Origin: JBGAHD01 sp044226395
GTDB lineage: Bacteria; Pseudomonadota; Gammaproteobacteria; Xanthomonadales; Ahniellaceae
Direction: 5' to 3'
Assembly (NCBI GenBank): GCA_044226395.1
Contig: JBGAHD010000003.1
Coordinates: forward strand, 310,001-374,000
Length of the DNA: 64,000 nucleotides
The position numbers and the translations under genes were made by a program. Positions 48,401-56,449 of the stretch are shown here, piece by piece; position 1 is the first letter of the stretch, and the number at the start of each line of letters is the position of its first letter. The notes under the pieces are model-generated. The model did no database searches, was not told the origin of the DNA, and saw only the letters and a list, made by a program, of their open reading frames with translations.

Positions 48401-49808
48401 TTTCCTCGCGTGGTTGTTCGAAGCGACGATGGCGCTATCCGCCGCGATCGTGCTCGTCATGATGCTGCGACGGCCGCTGCGCATGGTCTTTGGCGCGCCC
48501 GTGGCGTATGCGGCGTGGTTGGCCTTGCCGTTGAGCGTGGTGGCGGTATGTCTGCCCGCGCGGCAAATGCCCGTGGCGCCAACGACCATCGCGCCCGAGG
48601 CCGTCGTGTCGATGTCCGAACTATCGACTCGCGTCGTCGCGGAGACGATGGATCGAACCCCGATGATCGTCCTCGCGTGGCTCGTCGGCGCCTTGCTGAC
48701 GGCGATGATCTTCGCGCGAGCGCAGGCCCGCTTCGTGCGCTCGCTCGGCATCCTGCATCCGCGCGAGGACGGCACCTGGCAAGCCGAGAGCGACGACGGT
48801 CTGCCCGCGACCGTGGGCTGGCGGCGTCCGCGCATCGTCTTGCCCGCGAGCTTCGAACAGCGCTACTCGCGCGCGCAACGCGCCTTGATCCTGCTGCACG
48901 AGCGCACGCATCTGGCGCGTGGTGATGCCTTCACCAATGCGCTCTTCGTTTTCGCGCGCGTGCTGTTTTGGTTCAACCCGCTGCTACTGATCGCGCACCG
49001 GGCATTTCGTCACGATCAGGAATTGGCCTGCGACGCTCGCGTCGTCGCGCGCCATCCCCGCGCGCGTCGGCTGTATGGCGAGGCCATGCTGCGCGCGCTC
49101 ACCGAAGGGCCCCATCGCAGCGCCGGCGTGCACTGGGGCTTCGCGCATCCACTACGGGAGAGAATTCAGATGTTGAAGCAAATGCCCCCCAGCACCGCGC
49201 GTCGGCGCCTGGGCGTGTTCACGGTCGCGGTGGCCAGTCTGACTTGCGCGGTCGCGAGCTGGGCGGCGCAACCGCCGGAAGCCACCGCGAGTGCGCCCAA
49301 AGGCGACGAGGACTTCGAAGCGCGCGTCAGTCTGCGCATCGACGATGGCCAACCCAGCGAGTTCGTGATCCGCGATCACTACGGCGAGACCTTCGTCGTG
49401 CGCACGCACGAGCCCACGGGTGACTACGAGTGGAAGACACGCATCACGCCGAGTGAGTCCGCTGGCGCCCCCGCGTTCCACCTCGACAGCCAGCTCTATC
49501 GCGACGGTGAACTGCGTGGCGAGCCCAAGCTCGTGTTCGCGCCAAATAGCGATGCCGTGATCAAGATGGGCGACGAAGCCGCGGGCGCGTTCAAAGGCAT
49601 CACCATCGGCATTCGCGTGGCGCCGACGCCATCGACGGCGGCTTCGACGAAGCCGGCGACGAACGCCACGGGCCAAGCGATTCCCGCGAGTTCGGAGTTC
49701 ATCCTCAAGGGCCGCCTCGTGCCTGCGAGGCTCGAGAGCCCTGCGGTCTACACGCTAGGGAGCCCAGTGTTCGCGCGCGACCTGCGCGCCGAAGAGCCGG
49801 GGTGCTGA
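48390..49808 (+). CDS. M56/BlaR1-type membrane zinc metallopeptidase
   Basis: 472 residues from a GTG start. About four membrane helices; the catalytic motif is LLHERTHLARGDAF (HExxH, about residue 171) with third ligand Glu in DQELACDARVV, the M56 pattern. The C-terminal 180 residues, after a helix at about 275-295, lack the penicillin-binding SxxK/SxN sensor domain of BlaR1. They form a beta-rich extracytoplasmic region (FEARVSLRIDDGQPSEFVIR) whose ligand is unknown. It presumably inactivates the BlaI-type partner encoded just upstream when its sensor domain detects a signal. Confidence 0.88.
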   Translation: MAADFLAWLFEATMALSAAIVLVMMLRRPLRMVFGAPVAYAAWLALPLSVVAVCLPARQMPVAPTTIAPEAVVSMSELSTRVVAETMDRTPMIVLAWLVGALLTAMIFARAQARFVRSLGILHPREDGTWQAESDDGLPATVGWRRPRIVLPASFEQRYSRAQRALILLHERTHLARGDAFTNALFVFARVLFWFNPLLLIAHRAFRHDQELACDARVVARHPRARRLYGEAMLRALTEGPHRSAGVHWGFAHPLRERIQMLKQMPPSTARRRLGVFTVAVASLTCAVASWAAQPPEATASAPKGDEDFEARVSLRIDDGQPSEFVIRDHYGETFVVRTHEPTGDYEWKTRITPSESAGAPAFHLDSQLYRDGELRGEPKLVFAPNSDAVIKMGDEAAGAFKGITIGIRVAPTPSTAASTKPATNATGQAIPASSEFILKGRLVPARLESPAVYTLGSPVFARDLRAEEPGC

Positions 49809-49812
49809 GACC

Positions 49813-50439
49813 TCAGCGCGCGCGGCTCAGCTTCTGCTGATGCCGCCGCGCCTTGGCGACATTGCCGCAGGTGGCCATGTCGCACCAGCGTCGACGACCC
49901 GCTTTCGAAGTATCGAGAAACATCCAGCCGCAATGGCTGGCCGGGCAGGTGCGCACGCGTTCGGGATCGATCTCGGGCAGCCAGTGCATGGCCGAGAACG
50001 CGACCGCGTGCGACACCAGCTTCAAGCCCGAGCGCGCCGCCGTGTGCGCGATCGTCCAATGGCCCTGACGCGCGCCGTACTGCGCGTGATCGAGGGCTTG
50101 CTTCCAGTGTGACTTGAGGCTGTCCACCAGTGCCTCGGGCGGCGCGCGATGCTTGAGCGCCAAGTTCACCGCGTCATGCAATTCCTCGCGCAAGGCACGA
50201 ACTTGCGACAGCGCCTTGCTGGCCTGCGCGGGTTGCGCCTGCGCTTGCGCGCGCAGCGCCTTGAGATCCGTCGCCGCGAACTGCCCGGTCAGTGCCGCCC
50301 AATCGAGCAGGGCATCGAAGTCACTCAGCCAATCGCTGGGCTCGGGCTGATCGCGCGCGGTCACCGTGTTCAAGAAATCCAGCACCACGTGACCGCCGAT
50401 CAGGTCGCTGGGTTCGAAAACGTGCGCGGTTAGGTTCAT
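49813..50439 (-). CDS. CGNR zinc-finger domain transcriptional regulator
   Basis: 208 residues. An N-terminal ABATE-type domain (GGHVVLDFLNTVTARD) is followed by the C-terminal CGNR zinc finger: RTCPASHCGWMFLDTSKAGRRRWCDMATCGNVAKARRH, which carries four zinc Cys and the CGN-[RV]-x-K-x-R-x-x-x-H core (Val replaces Arg here). Such proteins act as DNA-binding stress regulators. It is divergent from the arginase-family gene across 78 bp that contain repeated AACCGG sites, its likely operator. It converges with the M56 gene. Confidence 0.9.
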   Translation of the reverse strand: MNLTAHVFEPSDLIGGHVVLDFLNTVTARDQPEPSDWLSDFDALLDWAALTGQFAATDLKALRAQAQAQPAQASKALSQVRALREELHDAVNLALKHRAPPEALVDSLKSHWKQALDHAQYGARQGHWTIAHTAARSGLKLVSHAVAFSAMHWLPEIDPERVRTCPASHCGWMFLDTSKAGRRRWCDMATCGNVAKARRHQQKLSRAR

Positions 50440-50517
50440 AACCGGTGATCCTACGTTATCCGGTTGCACCTCGCCAGTAACCGGTATACGCTGAATAGCA
50501 GGTTATCGGAGAACGCC
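50440..50517. promoter_or_regulatory. Divergent promoter region with three AACCGG sites
   Basis: AACCGGT at 50440-50446, AACCGGA on the minus strand at 50459-50465, and AACCGGT at 50479-50485, spaced about 20 bp apart. TTGCAC (50464-50469) and TATACG (50485-50490) could be the -35/-10 of the arginase-family gene, with a short 15-bp spacer. The third site abuts the -10. Confidence 0.5.
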
Positions 50518-51525
50518 ATGCCTCCCACGCGTAGAACGCTGTTGAAAGGCGCCGCCATTGGCGCGTTGCTGCCCGCCGTGTCTTGGGCCACGCGAATCGA
50601 ACGGCGCAATCGCTTGATCCTCGCGCCCAGCAATCTCGGCTTGCGTCCCCTGACGCCAGGGCATGAACCCGGCGCCTGGCGCGCGCCGGCGGCCTTGATG
50701 TCCGCCGGGCTCGCGAAGCGCTTGGGCGTGACCGACATCGACGAACTGCCGCGACCGCCGTATAGCTTCAAGGCCCAAGCGGGCACGCGCGTGCGCAATG
50801 GGCGGCGCTTGCGCGAACACGGCCTGGCCCTGTCGCGCCTCGTCAGCGCCGCGCTCGAACGCGGCGAGCGCCCCATCGTCATCGGTGGTGATTGCAGCGT
50901 GCTGCTGGGTTCACTGCATGGTGCGCGACACGCGGGGCGTTGTGGGCTGGTGCACATCGATGGCCACAACGACTTCTTCCATCCCGGCAACTACGACGCC
51001 TCACGCGCGCTCGGCACTGCCGCGGGCATGGACCTCGCGCTGGCCACGGGCCGCGGCGAAGCGTTGCTCACGCACTGGCCTGATGCGGGCGATCGCTTGG
51101 TCGACGATGACGACGCGATCCAGATCGGCGATCGCGAACCCGAAGGCGATGACGACTGGATCGAAGGCGCCATCGCGCGGATCGTCGCGCCGCGTGCGTT
51201 GAAACTTGGCGTCGAGGGGATTTTGAAAACCGTGAACGCGCACTTCGCGCGTCGCGCACTCACGCGAGTCTGGGTCCACGTCGATCTGGACGTGCTCGAC
51301 GAAGCCGTGATGCCCGCGGTCGATTCGCCGGGCAGTCCAGGGTTCGACTACGACTTTCTCGCCGCGCTGTTGCGCGGGCTGCTCGCGCAGGAGCGCGTGC
51401 TCGGCCTCGACGTGACCATCTTTGATCCGGAACTCGATCCCGAGGGGCGTTACGCGCGTGGGATCGTCGATTGCCTGGCGCGCGCGTTTGGTCGCGACAC
51501 CGCTGCGGTTTCGGAAGCGCACTGA
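50518..51525 (+). CDS. Arginase/agmatinase-family protein with Tat-type signal
   Basis: 335 residues. The N-terminus PTRRTLLKGAAIGALLPAV is a twin-arginine-type signal, so the protein is probably exported folded. Binuclear metal site: VIGGDCSVLLGSLHG (the usual GGDHS His is Cys here), VHIDGHNDFFHP (DxHxD), and VHVDLDVLDEAVMPAVDSPG (DxD). Residue order matches ureohydrolases; the substrate (arginine, agmatine, guanidine or other) cannot be told. It diverges from the CGNR regulator. Confidence 0.88.
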   Translation: MPPTRRTLLKGAAIGALLPAVSWATRIERRNRLILAPSNLGLRPLTPGHEPGAWRAPAALMSAGLAKRLGVTDIDELPRPPYSFKAQAGTRVRNGRRLREHGLALSRLVSAALERGERPIVIGGDCSVLLGSLHGARHAGRCGLVHIDGHNDFFHPGNYDASRALGTAAGMDLALATGRGEALLTHWPDAGDRLVDDDDAIQIGDREPEGDDDWIEGAIARIVAPRALKLGVEGILKTVNAHFARRALTRVWVHVDLDVLDEAVMPAVDSPGSPGFDYDFLAALLRGLLAQERVLGLDVTIFDPELDPEGRYARGIVDCLARAFGRDTAAVSEAH

Positions 51526-51565
51526 TGCGACCCGACTTCGTGATCGCGCGTTCGGAGTCACGCTG

Positions 51566-52468
51566 ATGTTGTCGATGATCCTCACGGCACTCGCGCTCGC
51601 CGCGAACGCGGCCAATGAAGCCCCGCGCGACATCCCACCATCGCGCTCGATCTCACTTCCCGTGCGCTGGACCCCCAGCGCCATCAGCACCGACGACTAC
51701 GAAAGCACGCCGACCTTCAGCCCCGACGGCAAGACGCTCGTCTACATGCTCGCCGACCCCACGTTCCGTCGCTACACCTTGCGCGAAACCCACTGCATCG
51801 ACGGCCAATGGACACCACCCGTGGCACCGAGCTTCGCCGCCGATCCCGCGATCGATGATGCCGACCCCGGCTTCACGCCCGATGGCTCGCAACTCTACTT
51901 CGTCTCCGCGCGCCATCGCTTCGCCACCGCGGGCAACGACGACCTCGACATCTTCGTCGTCACGCGCGACACCGAAGGCCACTGGGGCACGCCCGAACGC
52001 CTGCCCGAACCCGTCAACTCCACCGGCGCCGAACTCCTGCCGCGCGTCGATGAGGAAGGAAACCTCTACTTCGGCTCCGACCGCCCCGGCGGCCTCGGCC
52101 AATCCGACATCTACCGCGCGCGCCGCGACGCCGAAGGCCAATGGCAAGTCACGAACCTCGGCACCGACATCAATTCACCGGCGGCCGAGTTCGAAGCGGA
52201 AGTCTCGCGCGATGGTCGAACGCTCGTCGTGGTCTCGGGCTTGCTCGGACACTCGCATCTGTTTCGCTATCAGCGAGAGGGTGAGCGGTGGCGCTTCGTC
52301 GATCGCATCCCGGCCGATGAAGAGCAACATCAGGTGGGGCCATTGTTGTCTCCGTCCGCGGACCATCTCCTGTTCGCGCAGAAGACGGCAATCTCGTCAG
52401 GAGAGATCTTTCTCGCAACCTTGGCCAAGAATGCCCCGCAGTCTTGGCCCTTTCACTGCGGCGATTGA
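51566..52468 (+). CDS. Periplasmic PD40/TolB-like beta-propeller protein
   Basis: 300 residues from the ATG at 51566 (GGAG 8 bases upstream); the longer frame runs back into the arginase gene. A short signal peptide (MILTALALAANAANE) is followed by PD40/WD40-like blades: TPTFSPDGKTLVYM, DPGFTPDGSQLYFVSARH, LLPRVDEEGNLYFGSDRPGG, EAEVSRDGRTLVVVSG, GPLLSPSADHLLFAQ. Similar exported propellers bind proteins or sugars; function unknown. It lies 40 bases after the arginase-family gene. Confidence 0.88.
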   Translation: MLSMILTALALAANAANEAPRDIPPSRSISLPVRWTPSAISTDDYESTPTFSPDGKTLVYMLADPTFRRYTLRETHCIDGQWTPPVAPSFAADPAIDDADPGFTPDGSQLYFVSARHRFATAGNDDLDIFVVTRDTEGHWGTPERLPEPVNSTGAELLPRVDEEGNLYFGSDRPGGLGQSDIYRARRDAEGQWQVTNLGTDINSPAAEFEAEVSRDGRTLVVVSGLLGHSHLFRYQREGERWRFVDRIPADEEQHQVGPLLSPSADHLLFAQKTAISSGEIFLATLAKNAPQSWPFHCGD

Positions 52469-52539
52469 AATCGAGCAACCACCGAACCTTTTCCCCTCTC
52501 CCCCGACTACCTTAGGCAAACCCCACTCGGGCCCGCGCC

Positions 52540-53103
52540 ATGTCGTCGGAACACCGTCTTTCCCCGCTCGATGAACTGCTCGTCATCCGCTGCCAACTGG
52601 GCGAGCGGGCGGCGTTCTCGGCGCTCTACGAACGCTGGGCGACGCCATTGGCGCGGCATCTTGCTCGAGTCACAGGCGAAGGCGCCGCGGTGGACGACCT
52701 GTGTCAGGAAGTATGGCTGCGCGTGCTCGGCGGCCTGGGGCGCTTGCGCGAGCCCGCGCGGTTTCGCGGATGGTTCTTCGGCATCGCTCACCGCGTCTTG
52801 ATGGATCGCTTGCGGTCGCGCTACGCGGCGCCCGTGGACGTGGCGCTAACCGATGTCGAGTTACGCGAGTCCGACGACGTCGATGCGTCCTGGCAAGCAA
52901 CGCGCGAGCTCGAATCCGGCCTCGCCGCACTGACGCCGATTGAGCGTGGCGTGATCGATCTGTTTTATCTGCAAGAACTCAGTTTGAGCGAGATCGCCGA
53001 GACCCTGGGTATTCCCCTGGGTTCGGTGAAGTCCCGCTTGTTCCGCGCGCGGGCGCAATTGCGTCGCGTGCTCCAGCCCTCAGGAGAAAGCCATGTCGGA
53101 TAA
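52540..53103 (+). CDS. RNA polymerase ECF sigma factor
   Basis: 187 residues. Region 2 (RAAFSALYERWATPLARHLA and AAVDDLCQEVWLRVL, with the acidic DD core-binding residues intact) and region 4 (LSEIAETLGIPLGSVKSRLF) are typical of ECF sigma factors. It overlaps the following membrane protein gene by 11 bases, so that product is the obvious candidate anti-sigma or signalling partner, but it lacks a zinc anti-sigma motif. The promoters it controls cannot be read from this window. Confidence 0.93.
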   Translation: MSSEHRLSPLDELLVIRCQLGERAAFSALYERWATPLARHLARVTGEGAAVDDLCQEVWLRVLGGLGRLREPARFRGWFFGIAHRVLMDRLRSRYAAPVDVALTDVELRESDDVDASWQATRELESGLAALTPIERGVIDLFYLQELSLSEIAETLGIPLGSVKSRLFRARAQLRRVLQPSGESHVG

Positions 53104-53590
53104 GTCCCCGGAATTCGCGAGCCTGTTCGCTCGCTTCGAATCGCTCGTCGAGGAATCGCTGTCGCGGCGCGCGCGCTTGGGTCATGTGGCGCTGTTGCTC
53201 GGTGCCTCGGCGATGAGCGCGGTGCTGATCGCCTTGTTGATCGGCGAACGCGGCTTGCCGACGCGCACCGTCATCGCCTTCGGCGTGATGCTGTTGATGG
53301 CCCTGACCTGGATCGGCTACGCCGGCTGGGTCTTGCAACGGCGATGGACCTTGCTGCCCGTGCATCGCGTGGTGGCCTCGCGCATCGCCACGGCGTTCTC
53401 GGCGATCTTCACGGTCGGCGCGCTGGCGGTCGCGGTGGGCGCCAACAAACCCGCGCTCTACATCGCGGCCATGACCGGCGCGGTCGGCATCGGCGTCGCG
53501 CAATGGATGAGTGCGCGGTCGCACAGTCACGTGTCACGGTTGCGTGAACGGCGCGCGGTGTTGGAGCGTGAGCTCGGCTTGGCGCCGTGA
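53093..53590 (+). CDS. Four-helix membrane protein coupled to the ECF sigma factor
   Basis: 165 residues, overlapping the sigma-factor gene by 11 bases. Four predicted membrane helices (LLLGASAMSAVLIALLIG, IAFGVMLLMALTWIGYAGWV, IATAFSAIFTVGALAVAVG, ALYIAAMTGAVGIGVAQW) between a short acidic N-terminus and a basic C-terminal helix (VSRLRERRAVLERELG). No His/Cys zinc-anti-sigma motif. It may restrain the sigma factor by an unfamiliar mechanism or be an unrelated cotranscribed protein. Confidence 0.8.
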   Translation: MSDKSPEFASLFARFESLVEESLSRRARLGHVALLLGASAMSAVLIALLIGERGLPTRTVIAFGVMLLMALTWIGYAGWVLQRRWTLLPVHRVVASRIATAFSAIFTVGALAVAVGANKPALYIAAMTGAVGIGVAQWMSARSHSHVSRLRERRAVLERELGLAP

Positions 53591-53815
53591 AACAGGCGTC
53601 ATGATCGTCGGGACGCCTGCGTCACCCTGGACGCGCCGCGGCAATCGGTCCATCATCGGGCTCCGCGCCGGTGGGTGCTTACGCCCACCGGCACGCGAGT
53701 CGCATGAGCAGTCGAGCACCGAGCCGCGCGTCATCCTCGGAGCGCGCGATCACCGCTGCCTCACGGCACTCGCGTCGACATTCAACCCGGCGTCAACGCC
53801 GATCCAGGAGTCCCA

Positions 53816-54868
53816 ATGAAAACCAAAGCCTTTGGCGCCCACGCCGCCGATCGTCCGCTGGAGTTCATGGATATCGAACGGCGCAAGCCCGGTCCGCGCG
53901 ATGTGCAGATCGAGATCGCGTTTTGCGGCATCTGTCATTCCGACTTGCACACGGTGCGTTCGGAATGGGCGGGCACGCGCTATCCCTGCGTGCCGGGGCA
54001 CGAGATCGTCGGTCACGTCAGCGCGGTCGGCAACGCGGTGAGCAAGTTCAAGGTCGGCGATACCGTAGGCGTCGGTTGCCTGGTCGGTAGCTGTCAAACG
54101 TGCGCGGCGTGTGGCGAAGGGCTCGAGCAGTATTGCGAGAAGGGCTTCATCGGCACCTACAACGGGCCGACGGCGGATCCGCCGGGTCACACGTTGGGCG
54201 GCTATGCCCAGCGCATCGTGGTCGACGAGAAGTTCGTGCTCGCGATCCGTCATCCCAAGGAAAAACTCGCCGCCGTCGCGCCGCTGCTGTGCGCGGGCAT
54301 CACCACGTATTCGCCGCTGCGGCATTGGCAGGCGGGTCCGGGCAAGAAGGTGGGCATCGTGGGCATCGGCGGTTTGGGCCACATGGGCGTCAAACTCTCG
54401 CATGCGATGGGCGCGCACACCGTGGCCTTCACCAGCAGCGAAGGCAAGCGTCAGGCCGCATTCGATTTGGGCGCGAACGAAGTCGTGGTGTCGAAGGACG
54501 CCAAGGCCATGGCCGCGCACACGGGCAGTTTCGATCTGATCATCAACACGGTCGCGGCCAGCCACAACCTCGATGCCTACACGCGCTTGCTCAAGCGCGA
54601 TGGCGTGCTGTGCCTAGTGGGCGTGCCCGAGCATCCACATCCTTCGCCCAACATCGGCGCGCTGATCTTCGGTCGCAAGGCCATCACGGGTTCGCTGATC
54701 GGTGGCTTGCCGGAAACGCAGGAAATGCTCGATTTCTGCGCCGAACGCGGCATCGTGTCCGATATCGAAGTGATTCCGGCCCAGCAGATCAACGAAGCTT
54801 ATGAGCGCATGTTGCGCAGCGATGTGAAGTATCGCTTCGTGATTGATGGCGCGACGATGACGGCGTAA
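53816..54868 (+). CDS. Zinc-dependent NAD(P)+ alcohol dehydrogenase, YahK-like
   Basis: 350 residues of the medium-chain dehydrogenase (cinnamyl-alcohol-dehydrogenase) type. Catalytic zinc ligands lie in FCGICHSDLHT and VPGHEIVGHV; the structural-zinc Cys cluster is GSCQTCAACGEGLEQYC. The Rossmann motif is VGIVGIGGLGHMGVKL and HTLGGYA is also conserved. Reduces aldehydes, probably with NADPH as in E. coli YahK (family knowledge). It is monocistronic, with a 225-bp gap upstream and 419 bp downstream. Confidence 0.94.
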   Translation: MKTKAFGAHAADRPLEFMDIERRKPGPRDVQIEIAFCGICHSDLHTVRSEWAGTRYPCVPGHEIVGHVSAVGNAVSKFKVGDTVGVGCLVGSCQTCAACGEGLEQYCEKGFIGTYNGPTADPPGHTLGGYAQRIVVDEKFVLAIRHPKEKLAAVAPLLCAGITTYSPLRHWQAGPGKKVGIVGIGGLGHMGVKLSHAMGAHTVAFTSSEGKRQAAFDLGANEVVVSKDAKAMAAHTGSFDLIINTVAASHNLDAYTRLLKRDGVLCLVGVPEHPHPSPNIGALIFGRKAITGSLIGGLPETQEMLDFCAERGIVSDIEVIPAQQINEAYERMLRSDVKYRFVIDGATMTA

Positions 54869-55287
54869 GCCGCTTGTCGCAGCGCGAGCGCGAGCGCGGG
54901 CCCGGGTGGGTAGCGCTGATCGAGTCACGACGATCTCCTTTGAAGGGGGGCATGGTGGGATTGGCGGGTTCTTGGTCCGCGGGCCATCTCACTTTCCTGT
55001 GCGCAAGGCGACGAACACCGTCGCGCGAGTGCGCCGCCATCGCCGACCGCGTCGGACGAAGACGCGGGGCGGCGAGGCGGGCGAGATCGCTGCGCGGCAG
55101 GTTCTCGTGGACGCGCAGCAAGCGCGTCAGCGTAGTAGCTGACCCGTCGCGTGCCCATGTGGCGAAATGTCACGCCTCGGCGTAACGGCGCCGCGTGCCG
55201 AGATTTCCGGTAAGCACTGTTCGCGCAGTCTTATCGCCAAGAATCCGCGCTACACTGTCCCGACCAAACGGACTTGGGAGCGCGATC
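54869..55287. other. Gene-free stretch upstream of the Cys-rich protein gene
   Basis: 419 bases with no supported gene. TACACT near 55250 could be a -10 box for the Cys-rich protein; GGGAG at 55276-55280 is its ribosome site. I see no hairpin or repeat worth naming. Confidence 0.45.
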
Positions 55288-56283
55288 ATGTTTCAGATCC
55301 GTATTGCTGGTTTGCTGCTTTTGGTGCTGATGGCGGGAAGTCAGGTCTGTGCCCAGACGATTCCCAATGCCGAAGCGCTCAACGAGCCATGCAAGAAGTA
55401 TTGCGGGTATGACGGGGCGGATTCTTGCTCCAACAAGCCCTTCGAGCCCACGGAATGCAAGACCACGCCTTGTGGGCCGGCGCGCGCCAATGTGGTGTTC
55501 GGCGCGAGCGCCTTGCAGTCGACCAATATGCTCTATTGCCCTGGGGGCACCGCGGACAAGCCGCAGCCTTACGCGCTTTGCTTTTTCTCCGGCCCCACCA
55601 CGCCCACCGGAAACCCGCCGCCAAACGGTCCGCCGAACAACACGCTCACTTGCACGCCCGACTACGAGCTCGGCGTGGCGAATTGCCAGTGTCAGGTCTA
55701 CAACCAGGGCGCTTATTACGTCGACATCAATTCGATCTTGAACCAAGGCGCGTTTTGGGAGACGCACAAGGCTTGCGGCAAGGACGGTTCCTTGTGCAAG
55801 AACCTTGCGGCTTGCGATGCCAACGGCCATCAAAAGACGGACTGCGGTCCAGGACAAACGTGTCCGAAGTGTCCGGTCAAGATCGCGCCGGTTTGCGACT
55901 ACGTGGCGGCTCAGCCGTTCGACAAGGACAAGGCGCTCTATCCCAAATCACCCCATGCCCCGGAATCGCGTGTTGATTTGATTTCGACGTTTAGCTTCGC
56001 GATGGGAACAACCACGCCGGGTGCCGGACCTTACACCCTGGGCTCGGTCTCGTGCGATGAGGGCGTGTATGCCGGTTGCATGACCGCGCCGTGTGCCTAC
56101 GTGGGCGACAAGAGCGCGGGCAGTATCGTCAATTGCGCGTGTCCGATGTGGAAAGGTAAATACCAAATTGGACAACCCCCAGGCGACGTTCCGATGCTGC
56201 CATCAGGGAACAAGTGTCCCGCCGACGCGGGCTGGGTGTGGTCGGCGGCCAACAATGTCGGAAGTGCGGCTGACTGCAAATAG
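55288..56283 (+). CDS. Secreted cysteine-rich protein of unknown family
   Basis: 331 residues. The signal peptide is residues 1-22 (GLLLLVLMAGSQVCAQ). The mature part carries about 25 cysteines distributed along the whole length (ECKTTPCG, NCQCQV, TCPKCP, NCACPM), so extensive disulfides are expected. Pro/Gly-rich loops (TGNPPPNGPPNNTLTCTP) separate Cys blocks. I do not recognise the family. GGGAG lies 7 bases before the ATG at 55288. A-T content and codon use look more relaxed than in flanking housekeeping genes. Export to the periplasm, with disulfide formation there, is inferred. Confidence 0.75.
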   Translation: MFQIRIAGLLLLVLMAGSQVCAQTIPNAEALNEPCKKYCGYDGADSCSNKPFEPTECKTTPCGPARANVVFGASALQSTNMLYCPGGTADKPQPYALCFFSGPTTPTGNPPPNGPPNNTLTCTPDYELGVANCQCQVYNQGAYYVDINSILNQGAFWETHKACGKDGSLCKNLAACDANGHQKTDCGPGQTCPKCPVKIAPVCDYVAAQPFDKDKALYPKSPHAPESRVDLISTFSFAMGTTTPGAGPYTLGSVSCDEGVYAGCMTAPCAYVGDKSAGSIVNCACPMWKGKYQIGQPPGDVPMLPSGNKCPADAGWVWSAANNVGSAADCK

Positions 56284-56449
56284 CTGCTGTACTACGCGAA
56301 TCTCATCGTAACGCGCGCGGCGGGAAGTGTTGGCGCGGGGCATCTTGGCGACCAAAGGCCGCGCTGTAACGCGCGGCCGCGTGCTTCACGATTCCAGCGA
56401 GAGAAATCAAAGCTTCTAGCCAAGTCATCCTCGGCCGGCGCGGCGTGAC

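Noticed and set aside
47976..49808. Beta-lactam resistance locus
   Set aside because: The BlaI/M56 pair is present, but the peptidase lacks a penicillin-binding sensor domain and no beta-lactamase is adjacent.
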